A stretch of DNA of 14,571 nucleotides from Bacilli bacterium (lineage in GTDB: Bacteria; Bacillota_I; Bacilli_A; RFN20; CAG-826): the NCBI GenBank assembly GCA_017531065.1, contig JAFXLR010000084.1, positions 1 to 14,571 on the forward strand, given 5' to 3'. Position numbers and translations under genes: made by a program. Shown here piece after piece: positions 6,747 through 13,687 of this stretch. How positions within the stretch are numbered: position 1 is the first letter of the stretch; each line of letters opens with the position of its first letter. Under the pieces are notes generated by a model, which was not told the DNA's origin, made no database searches, and saw only the letters and a list, made by a program, of their open reading frames with translations.

Positions 6747-6953
6747 CTACTGAACTTTTTTCACATCTTTAGCGCGGAGACCACGAGCGTTATTCTCGTC
6801 GACTTCGAACTCAACATTGTCGCCCTGGTCAAGGCTCTTGTAGCGTTCTTCGCTAATGATGGAACTGTAGTGGAAGAAGTAGTCTTGGTTATCTTCGGCA
6901 CGGATAAAACCAAAACCCTTTTCCTTGTTGAACATCTTTACAGATCCCTTCAT
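6747..6953 (-). CDS. Cold-shock protein (CspA/CspB family)
   Basis: Single-domain OB-fold nucleic-acid chaperone, 68 residues, which binds single-stranded RNA/DNA and keeps mRNA unstructured. It starts MKGSVKMFNKEKGFGFI, containing the RNP1-type KGFGFI, followed by RNP2-type QDYFFHYSSI. The C-terminal strand is DVKKVQ. The ATG at 6953 has a strong Shine-Dalgarno sequence, AGAAAGGA at 6958-6965. The frame extends to a codon at 7016, but that extension lacks family similarity. A 17-codon ORF upstream ends in an ATGA overlap with this start (see its own entry). The paralogue identity (cspA, B, C or D) cannot be told from one copy, so no symbol is given. Confidence 0.95.
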   Translation of the reverse strand: MKGSVKMFNKEKGFGFIRAEDNQDYFFHYSSIISEERYKSLDQGDNVEFEVDENNARGLRAKDVKKVQ

Positions 6954-7003
6954 AACATCCTTTCTTGCAATGTAATGAAAAATTGCTGAGATAAATATAT
7001 CAT
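6950..7003 (-). CDS. Possible 17-residue leader peptide overlapping the cold-shock gene start
   Basis: A short ORF, MIYLSQQFFITLQERML, that starts at an ATG (7003-7001) with a near-perfect ribosome binding site, GGAGGGG at 7008-7014, 6 bases from GGAGG to ATG. Its TGA overlaps the ATG of the cold-shock gene as ATGA (6950-6953). This is the geometry of a translationally coupled leader. The cold-shock gene also has its own good ribosome binding site, contained within the leader. No similarity to a known leader peptide is recognised. It would be translated only if the transcript begins upstream of about 7014, and I found no convincing promoter there. It could be chance. Confidence 0.35.
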   Translation of the reverse strand: MIYLSQQFFITLQERML

Positions 7004-7008
7004 TTATC
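6990..7008 (-). repeat. AT-only palindrome in the cold-shock gene leader
   Basis: Perfect inverted repeat GATAAAT-GATAT-ATTTATC (7-bp arms, 5-base spacer). It directly abuts the GGAGGGG at 7008-7014 and includes the leader ORF ATG. It could be a DNA operator or a weak RNA hairpin that melts or forms with temperature. Function is inferred only from position. Confidence 0.45.
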
Positions 7009-7032
7009 CCCTCCAAAAAGATATAGCGAAGG

Positions 7033-9816
7033 CTAAGTTTTTTCCTCTTCTGACAAAAAATTTCTTCTCTTCACCCAAAAACGGATGAAAAGCAATGCTA
7101 CAACGAGACCAAATAAACCTAGTGCAACCATGACGAGAGGCGGAAAGAAATCAGGGCGGAAAGGCGCTGAAGAAGAGAAGCTTTCTTTGATGACTGAGTC
7201 CACTGCTACTTCGAGGGTGAAAAGTGAAATAACTGCCGCCACTATCGAGTAAAGCGTCACTATGAGAAGGCTCGCTCCATAGCTCTCAAAAATCTCTTCT
7301 CGCTTAATCCCAAGGGTATGAAGGAGTTTGCCTTCATGCTTGTTCTCTAAACCTGTTAGCAGGGCAACGACAAGAAGAAGGAAGCCGGCGGTAACCAATG
7401 TGGCCACACTTGCTATTTCTAAAGCAAGTTTCACGTAGGATATGACGGAAGAGACGGATTCTTTGACGGCTTTTGATGGATCAACGAACCGGTAGGCAGG
7501 ATATTGGGCTCCCAACTTTTTGGTGACTTCTTCTCCGTCATAGCCCTTCTTGAGCCTAAAGACCGCTTTAGCGGGAGCCAGGAGAAAAGAGCTCATTCCG
7601 AAGTAGTCTCTCCAATAATCGACGCACCAATACTCATTGCCATATAGAACATCAAGATCGTTCTCCACCACACCAACGACCTTTAGCTCCCCTTGGCGGT
7701 AATCCCTTTCGAGGTAATCGCCTGATATTGAGCTTTCAACCATACCGGCGCAGAAGAGTTTCTCGTTATTGCCGAATTTGGCTTTCAGTCCTGAACTGAT
7801 ACAGACCTCGTTTGTTTTCTCAGGAACTCTTCCTTCGAGCAGATTTGAGAAATCGCTAGAGAATGTGAGGGCGGTGTTCCTTGGTTTCATTACGCTTCCC
7901 ATCACAACGGTCGAAGGGAGTTTGACATCACTCATGGCGTCAACCCTAAGGACTCTGGTCAAAGCATCACTCGCAAGTTCGACATCATTTTTTGAGGTTC
8001 CAAGGAAGAACGGATTAGAGAAACCACAAGCCAAGGAATCCGGATAGAACGAATATGAATTCTCACCATAAATTTCCTTGGATGAAAAGCATTCGTAGTC
8101 ACCTATCTCCTCCATCTTTTTCGGAGAAAGGTAATCAGAGTCAGAGAGATAGACGTAATAGCGCTTAAGAGGAGAAACAAAGCCTTTCCTGTTATGGCTT
8201 TGATCATAGGTGTAGCTTGTTCTTTCGTAGACATAATGGGAATTCTTTTCCTTTCTCGAATTTTCAAAAAATCCCTGCAAATCTTCATTTAATTGCAGGA
8301 AAAACGCCTTATTTAGAATCCAGGGCTTTGTATGGTTTTCTTCGTTATCGCTAGGAAATCTCATCTTTTCCTCGAAGACATATTCATTCCATTTGTGGTC
8401 GTAATGGAGAATGGATGAAGTGCTTCCTTCAGTCACTGAAACGACTTTGAAATATTGGGTATCAGCATAACCCCAGTCATCATTTGCGACCTCAAGAAAA
8501 AGATCGAGTGGTTGGTTGGCAATCGACCTCCCAAGCGTTTCATAGTCCCTCAGTATTTGAAGCCCTTCACATACCTTGACCATCGATGAATATGGAAGAG
8601 AAAGAACTATTTGGTCGGGCTCAAGAACACTAGGCAGAGACGGATAGAATTTCTGTTCTTTGAAATCCTCCAGCCATAGGAAATCGTTGATAGATCTAAC
8701 TGACATTGAAGGCAAATCTATGGCTTTGCCATACGAAGAAAGATATAAGTGATTCGCGTTTGGGAAATAGCTTTCGAAAGGAGAGAGGTAGGACGCGCCA
8801 AAGCCTTCTACGTATTGAGGGTACTTCTTCGTTATATCTTCCACCTCTTCTTCACTAGCAGAAACAACCCTTCCAAAGGATGGAGAAGAGCCTGCTTTCT
8901 CAACTACAACCACATCGTCGCCAGTTAGAGATGAGAAAGCCTTGGTCAGCTCTCCTTCCATATCTCTTGAGACATAAATCGATAAACCTAGGGATACCAA
9001 GGAGAAAACGATTATCAAAACCGAGAACAAAGTTCTCCCCTTCTTGGCTTTCAAAAGATGGTATCCGTGGCGGAGCCAACAAGAAAAAGGGAAATGCGGT
9101 TTGTTCTCTTTCTCAAGATTTGAAGATGGATAAGTGTCCTTACTTGGTGATAAAGACTTCTCAAAACGGATCGAGCCATCTTCAAGGAATAGCAAAGCGT
9201 CTCCATATTTCTTGCTCCTCTCCAAATCATGTGAAACAAGGAGCACTAGCCTGGTTTTCGATATCTTTGAAAGCAGCTCATAAATGATTTCAGCGTTTTT
9301 CCCGTCGAGGGCGCCTGTCGGTTCGTCTGCCAAAACAAGGCTTGGATTATTAACGAGAGCCCTAGCTAAAGCGACCCTCTGTTTCTCGCCGCCAGAGAGG
9401 GTTCCGACCATCTGTTTTTCTTTGTCTACCAGGTTGCAGTTATAGAGGGCTTCCTTAACTTTTCGCTTAATCGTATTTGAATCTAATCTGCTTCCTCGTA
9501 ATGGCAAAGCGACGTTATCGAAAACGGTCTCCAAACCTAAAAGATCATAGTTTTGCCGGATAAAACCGATTTTTGAAAGGCGAAAATCAGAGATATCCCC
9601 TTCCCTCATGTGACAGAGTTCTTTCCCAAGCGTCAGCACTTCCCCACCGTATTTTGTGTCTAGTCCTGAGACGATTTCGAGGAGGGTACTTTTGCCACTT
9701 CCTGAAACTCCAACCACAACGAAAAGACCTTTCTCAGGAAGGGAGAATGAAACATCTTTGAAGATCGTCCTTTCTCCAAAGCTCTTGTTGAGGTGCTTGA
9801 TCGTTAAAGCGTTCAT
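7033..9816 (-). CDS. MacB-type ABC transporter, fused ATPase and permease, with very large external domain
   Basis: Single 927-residue polypeptide. The N-terminal ATPase (about 1-225) has Walker A GVSGSGKST (36-44), Q-loop Q88, signature LSGGEKQR (140-147), Walker B VLADEPTG (161-168) and H-loop H197. This is the LolD/MacB class used for lipoprotein, peptide or antibiotic efflux, or mechanotransmission. TM1 is about 262-282. A soluble external region of about 500 residues follows. Three further spans lie near 790-815, 835-860 and 893-914, with a coupling-helix-like EGKLLHTLGIKREEI between TM2 and TM3. This is the four-span MacB topology. The start overlaps the stop of the upstream ABC gene as ATGA (9813-9816), with AGGAG 11 bases upstream, so the two are made together and could form a heterodimer. 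The external domain, rich in Tyr, Ser and Phe, is much larger than usual and I do not recognise it. Substrate unknown. Confidence 0.9.
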   Translation of the reverse strand: MNALTIKHLNKSFGERTIFKDVSFSLPEKGLFVVVGVSGSGKSTLLEIVSGLDTKYGGEVLTLGKELCHMREGDISDFRLSKIGFIRQNYDLLGLETVFDNVALPLRGSRLDSNTIKRKVKEALYNCNLVDKEKQMVGTLSGGEKQRVALARALVNNPSLVLADEPTGALDGKNAEIIYELLSKISKTRLVLLVSHDLERSKKYGDALLFLEDGSIRFEKSLSPSKDTYPSSNLEKENKPHFPFSCWLRHGYHLLKAKKGRTLFSVLIIVFSLVSLGLSIYVSRDMEGELTKAFSSLTGDDVVVVEKAGSSPSFGRVVSASEEEVEDITKKYPQYVEGFGASYLSPFESYFPNANHLYLSSYGKAIDLPSMSVRSINDFLWLEDFKEQKFYPSLPSVLEPDQIVLSLPYSSMVKVCEGLQILRDYETLGRSIANQPLDLFLEVANDDWGYADTQYFKVVSVTEGSTSSILHYDHKWNEYVFEEKMRFPSDNEENHTKPWILNKAFFLQLNEDLQGFFENSRKEKNSHYVYERTSYTYDQSHNRKGFVSPLKRYYVYLSDSDYLSPKKMEEIGDYECFSSKEIYGENSYSFYPDSLACGFSNPFFLGTSKNDVELASDALTRVLRVDAMSDVKLPSTVVMGSVMKPRNTALTFSSDFSNLLEGRVPEKTNEVCISSGLKAKFGNNEKLFCAGMVESSISGDYLERDYRQGELKVVGVVENDLDVLYGNEYWCVDYWRDYFGMSSFLLAPAKAVFRLKKGYDGEEVTKKLGAQYPAYRFVDPSKAVKESVSSVISYVKLALEIASVATLVTAGFLLLVVALLTGLENKHEGKLLHTLGIKREEIFESYGASLLIVTLYSIVAAVISLFTLEVAVDSVIKESFSSSAPFRPDFFPPLVMVALGLFGLVVALLFIRFWVKRRNFLSEEEKT

Positions 9817-10256
9817 TCGTCTCTCAACTCCTCCGTAAGAGGCCTCTTCGAAACAAAGCTCAAAGGAAGAGAAGAGCTAAATAAAGCGACGATTAGCGCG
9901 AACACGATAATCCCGATAATCGGAAGGAACGGCAAGCCAAGGAATGAGAAGTACGGAATCTGGATTAATGAACCCATGCCAGTTTGGGTTTTGAGATAGG
10001 AAGAAAGAATCCTTTCCAAAGGAAAAGAGATCAAAAGAGCAAATACCGAAGCGAGAAAAGCATTAAGGAATCCTTCTCCCTCATACAAGAAGGAGCGGTC
10101 ATTCTCATTAGCCCCTAGAGCCGAGAGGATGGCCGCTTGTTTCCTCCTTTCCATGAAAGAGGAATATGAGAGGGAGCCAAGGATGAAGGCGACGCCTAAA
10201 ATCTCAATCACAATGAATGGGATTAGGCATCCTGAGAACGCATCAGTTAGAGCCAT
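9813..10256 (-). pseudogene. C-terminal membrane part of the second ABC transporter, in a shifted frame
   Basis: A 147-residue frame carrying three hydrophobic spans: IPFIVIEILGVAFILGSLSY, then FLNAFLASVFALLISF, then IPIIGIIVFALIVALF-like sequence near the end. SYSSFMERRKQAAILSALGANENDR is the cytoplasmic coupling helix of MacB-type permeases, though it lies between the first and second spans here as expected. It lacks an ATPase and external domain, so alone it is only the last three spans of an FtsX/MacB permease. Its first ATG (10256) overlaps the stop of the preceding frame (10247-10249), and one extra base in the TTT near 10258-10263 would fuse them. No Shine-Dalgarno sequence precedes it. 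It is either the 3' part of a frameshifted gene or a separately reinitiated subunit. Its own stop overlaps the next gene as ATGA. Confidence 0.75.
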
Positions 10257-11854
10257 ATAAATGACTGATTGATCACAAGGGGATCGCTCATCAAAGAGAG
10301 GTCCCCGAACTTCATCCCTGCCTCCTCTATCCTCCTCATATCTTTTTCTTTGAAAAAAGTTAGGTATGAATATCCTGAATATTCCGATGACGAAGACGCT
10401 TCGTTAACGAAAGAAGCAACGCTGACTGGCTCTCCTCTAGCCCTAGAGATGTTAGGGAGTTTTGTCCTCACCATCTCTTTGGATAAAGCAGGATACGAAT
10501 AATAAACCCTTGGAACATTTAGGAAAGGGAATTCATGAACGACTCCAACGACCCTGAAAGAGAATGACAGTTCCACATCATCGCTTTCGTTCCCCTCGCT
10601 GACTTTCGTTTTGCTATTAACCGAAAGGATTTTGCCAACGGCTTTTTCACCAAGGTTCTTTTCGAATTCTTCATTAACTAGAGCAAAGCTCATGCTCTCC
10701 CCTACTGGAGCCTGCCCTTCAACAATGAAAGACTTAGTTCGGTCTTTGAGGCTCAGGTCATTTATCGGGCAAAAAGAGATTGGGTCTTTTGGGAAACCAT
10801 TGCACTCATAAGCGTTATATGTCGGAAAGAAGAACGAATAGTCGTTCCCAATAGTGACATCGATTCCCTTGAAGGCCTGCACCATCTCTTTCTTGGTTGG
10901 CCTTAGTGTTCGACTTAGGCTCAAAGGAGACCCTTCTATTGCGAAGGTCGTTTTCTTTGAAACGTTTGCGACCGTATAAAGGAGTGATGATGATCTTTCT
11001 TCCTCAAGCTTTACTTTGGATCCGGAATAATAACCTAAAGACAAAAGGAGAACGGCGTATCCCAACGCCCCTACCACAAGCGACAAAGCATTCTTGAGTT
11101 TGTTGCCTTTGTAGTTGTGACCTAAGAATGAGGAGAGGAATCTGTAGTTCGACTTCTTCCTTCTTAGTCCAAGCTTTTCATCTGTAGGTGGAAACGAGAG
11201 AGGTTTCGAAACCAATTTTCCATCGCTTAGTTCAATGATGTGATCAGCGTACTTCTTAACGATTGCTTCGTTATGGGTGACGAGTAACACGAGGATGCTT
11301 TTGGATAACTCCTTAAGTTCATCCATAACGATCTTTTCGTTCTTCTTATCTAGTGCGCCGGTCGGTTCATCAGCGAACAAAACGCTTGGCTCAGTGATGA
11401 TGGATCTACATAGAGCGACGCGTTGTTTTTCGCCTCCGCTTAAGACCTTAGCCTTTTTGTTTTTATGCTCAAAAAGCCCGAATTTTTCCAAAAGAAGGTG
11501 AGATTTGCCAGAGATTTCTCGATTTTCATCGCCTCTTAAGCGGAGAGGGAGTTCGATATTCTCAACGACGGTTAAGTCTTCTTCCAGGTTGAAGTGTTGA
11601 TATACAAAAGAGCATTCATACGACCTGAATGACGCTCTATCTTTTTCTTTCAAGGAGGAGGTTTCTACGCCCTTATAGAAGACCCTTCCGTCAGTTGGTT
11701 TTTCCATAAGGGACATCAGGTTCAGAAGCGTACTTTTGCCAGATCCACTTCTGCCCTTAATGGCCACTAACCCCTTGGAGGGAAGAGAAAAAGAAATGTT
11801 CTCTAAGACTAGAGAGTCGCCATAGCTTTTGCTCACGTTCTCCAAGCGGTACAT
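10247..11854 (-). pseudogene. MacB-type ABC transporter ATPase with first membrane span and external domain (5' part of a split gene)
   Basis: A 535-residue frame. The ATPase (about 1-220) is intact, with Walker A GRSGSGKST (34-42), Q86, signature LSGGEKQR (138-145), Walker B LFADEPTG (159-166) and H194. One membrane span lies at about 255-275 (ALSLVVGALGYAVLLLSLGY), followed by an external domain of about 250 residues. The frame then stops at TAA (10247-10249) just before the expected second span, which continues in the overlapping frame at 9813-10256. Joined, the two give about 680 residues with the standard four-span layout. I chose the ATG at 11854, MYRLENVSKSYG, because GGAGG at 11862-11866 is 7 bases upstream; the ATG at 11875 has none and would add 7 residues. 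The ribosome binding site lies in the arm of a terminator hairpin. Paralogous to the 927-residue gene downstream. Confidence 0.8.
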
Positions 11855-11887
11855 AAAAACCCCTCCACTTTTCATATAGAGGGGTTT
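11855..11887 (-). terminator. Terminator hairpin after the tRNA-modification operon, overlapping the next ribosome binding site
   Basis: On the minus strand a 9-bp stem (arms 11879-11887 and 11857-11865, GC-rich centre CCCCT/AGGGG) with a 13-base loop runs into a TTTTT tail. It begins 18 bases after the DUF951 stop. Its 3' arm contains most of the GGAGGGG ribosome binding site of the ABC gene that starts at 11854. The loop holds TATATG, a poor -10 candidate. Confidence 0.7.
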
Positions 11888-11905
11888 CTCATTTTTTTCC
11901 GAAAA

Positions 11906-12118
11906 TTATTTAATCTCGTTTTCGTGGTGGGCGATGACTTTCTTGATTCTCTGATTGAACTTATCGCGGTCAATCATGATGACGTTGCCGCATCCTAAGC
12001 ACTTCACCTTGATGTCCGCGCCGACGCGCACGATCTGGAAACGTTTGCTTCTAGCGGAACATGGATGAGGTTTCTTTAGCTCGACTTCGTCATAAAGTCC
12101 GTACTCTGGTATTACCAT
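11906..12118 (-). CDS. DUF951 family protein
   Basis: A 70-residue protein of the DUF951 family, common in Firmicutes and of unknown function. Family hallmarks are EYGLYDEVELKKPHPC near the N-terminus, VRVGADIKVKCLGCGNVIMI in the middle and RDKFNQRIKKVI near the end. The cysteines (HPC and CLGC) and the beta-rich layout suggest a small metal-binding or OB/SH3-like fold, but that is inference. In many Firmicutes DUF951 genes sit near ychF; here ychF is about 5 kb away. GGAGGAG at 12124-12130 precedes the ATG by 5 bases. The start overlaps the tcdA stop by one base (TAATG), making it the last gene of the miaB-miaA-tcdA operon. A terminator follows. Confidence 0.88.
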   Translation of the reverse strand: MVIPEYGLYDEVELKKPHPCSARSKRFQIVRVGADIKVKCLGCGNVIMIDRDKFNQRIKKVIAHHENEIK

Positions 12119-12819
12119 TACTTCTCCTCCATGCAGTGCGTTAGCCTTTTTATTACATAAAACGACATTAATAATCCGCTGGCGGAAGGAACCATCATCA
12201 TTGATGACGGACGAGGGAGCTTCACAAGTGGTTCTTCCTCAGAAATTACGCAGGTAAACCTATCCAAAGGAAGGCCTTCTTTCTTGGCTTTGTCTCTAAG
12301 GGATCTCGCTAAAGGGTCGCCTGATGTCTGATTGAGTTTGACGATTTTGAGTTTGCTTGGGTCAAGGCGGTTGCCCATACCTAAGCAAATAATGAGAGGG
12401 ATATCCTTCTCAACCGAGTATTTCATGAGGGCGACTTTGGCTTTGATGTCATCAACGCAGTCGATGAGGAATTCGCATTTTCCAAAATCTTTGTCCTTAA
12501 GGGTTTCTTCGGAAACGGAGAAGTTCATTGGGACGACTTCGGTATCTTGTCTGATGAGCTTAGCTCTCACGAAAGCGCATAACGCTTTTTGAGCGCCAAC
12601 CTGGTCAGCGGTGAAAAGGATCTGACGGTTGAGGTTTGATTCAGCGACCACATCTCGGTCGACTGCGTATATGTGTCCAACGCCTGCACGCACAAGCGAT
12701 TCGAAAGCCGTTCCCCCTACTCCGCCAAGGCCAAAGATGGCAACGGTTTTCTCTTTGAGGGTTTTAACGGCTTCTTCACCAATCAGAAGTGAGGTTCTTG
12801 AATCAATTGTCTCGTTCAT
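12118..12819 (-). CDS. tcdA: tRNA threonylcarbamoyladenosine dehydratase, ThiF/MoeB/E1 family
   Basis: ATP-dependent enzyme that dehydrates t6A37 in tRNA to the cyclic form ct6A. The protein has 233 residues. It starts with a MNETIDSRTSLLIGEEAVKTL segment like the family's 'R...L.G...'. The nucleotide-binding loop is FGLGGVGG, followed by SLVRAGVGHIYAVDRDVV and the adenylation motif SNLNRQI. LIDCVDDIKAKVAL is the E1-type second motif. LGMGNRLDPSKLKIVKLNQT and DPLARSLR are typical of TcdA/CsdL rather than ThiF or MoeB. AAGGTGAT at 12826-12833 precedes the ATG. The first 17 bases overlap the end of miaA. Fits a position-37 modification operon. ThiF-family enzymes of other roles are the main alternative, less likely. 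Confidence 0.9.
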   Translation of the reverse strand: MNETIDSRTSLLIGEEAVKTLKEKTVAIFGLGGVGGTAFESLVRAGVGHIYAVDRDVVAESNLNRQILFTADQVGAQKALCAFVRAKLIRQDTEVVPMNFSVSEETLKDKDFGKCEFLIDCVDDIKAKVALMKYSVEKDIPLIICLGMGNRLDPSKLKIVKLNQTSGDPLARSLRDKAKKEGLPLDRFTCVISEEEPLVKLPRPSSMMMVPSASGLLMSFYVIKRLTHCMEEK

Positions 12820-13687
12820 TCTCGATCACCTTCAATATATCTTCTAAGGAAGAAACTTCAACGGCAGGGAATTGATGCCTGAAGAAAGTGTCTTGGCGTT
12901 TCACGTAATGACGCGTATCTAATTTGATGTTCTCGATTACGGTTGAGAGTTCTTCTTTGCCTTCGACGTAAGGGATGAATTCCTTCACTCCAATAGCTCT
13001 GAATGCTGGAGCCTCTTCACCATATTTCTTAATAAGAGGAACGACTTCATTCTCTAGACCCATCTCAACCATCTTGTCCACTCTCTTATCAAGAGCAGGA
13101 TAAAGATCTTCCCTGTCCTTTCTAAGAACGAAGAAAAGAGTCTTCTCTATCGGTTCATGATTCTGTTTGGAAAGGAGTTCGGTTTTGCTTGTTCCAGCAG
13201 CAAGGCAAATCATGATGCTTCTAAGCATGCGCTGCCTATTCTGATAAGGGATCTTCTCCGCTTCAGTTGGATCAAGCTTTTCGAGTTCTTCGTGAAGGGC
13301 TTCGTTGGTCCAGGAATCATATTTAGACATGTCGACATTCGAGGTGTCTAAAGACAAGTCATAGTCATATAAAGCCGCACGGATATAAAGGCCACTTCCA
13401 CCGACAAATATAGGTGTTTTGCCAAGGGTTTTTAGTTTTTTGACGACATTTCTCGCATCTTCTTGGTAGCGATGTATGTCATATCCTTCGGTAAGAGGAA
13501 CAAATGAATAAAGGTGATGAGGGACTTCTTTCTTCTGGGCTTCGGTTGGAGCAGCGGTCGCGATGCTAAGTTCTTCGTAAACCTGAAAAGCATCAGCGTT
13601 GATGATTTCGCCGTTAAGTTTTTTCGCGAGGGCGATAGCAAGTTCGCTTTTTCCTGTTCCGGTTGCGCCAGTAAGAACGATGATCAT
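12803..13687 (-). CDS. miaA: tRNA dimethylallyltransferase
   Basis: Transfers a dimethylallyl group from DMAPP to N6 of A37 in tRNAs reading UNN codons, giving i6A, the substrate of MiaB. The protein has 294 residues, normal. P-loop GATGTGKS is at 7-14. Next are DAFQVYEELSIATAAPT, EVPHHLYSF, GGSGLYIRAALYDY and the C-terminal DTRHYVKRQDTFFRH. Some family positions differ: the usual DSMQVY is DAFQVY, IGTAKPT is IATAAPT (the Lys is lost), and the Trp of QxTWFR is Phe. The catalytic core otherwise looks intact. The start overlaps the miaB stop as ATGA (13684-13687) with only a weak Shine-Dalgarno sequence, so translation is probably coupled. Confidence 0.95.
   Translation of the reverse strand: MIIVLTGATGTGKSELAIALAKKLNGEIINADAFQVYEELSIATAAPTEAQKKEVPHHLYSFVPLTEGYDIHRYQEDARNVVKKLKTLGKTPIFVGGSGLYIRAALYDYDLSLDTSNVDMSKYDSWTNEALHEELEKLDPTEAEKIPYQNRQRMLRSIMICLAAGTSKTELLSKQNHEPIEKTLFFVLRKDREDLYPALDKRVDKMVEMGLENEVVPLIKKYGEEAPAFRAIGVKEFIPYVEGKEELSTVIENIKLDTRHYVKRQDTFFRHQFPAVEVSSLEDILKVIENERDN

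Noticed and set aside
6954..7016. N-terminal extension of the cold-shock protein
   Set aside because: Cold-shock proteins start at the conserved MKGSVK; a strong ribosome binding site sits just before that ATG.
10247..10265. Programmed -1 ribosomal frameshift joining the two ABC frames
   Set aside because: The sequence TCA TTT ATA TGG has no canonical X XXY YYZ slippery heptamer, and re-pairing after a -1 slip would be poor. A mutation, an assembly error or reinitiation is simpler.
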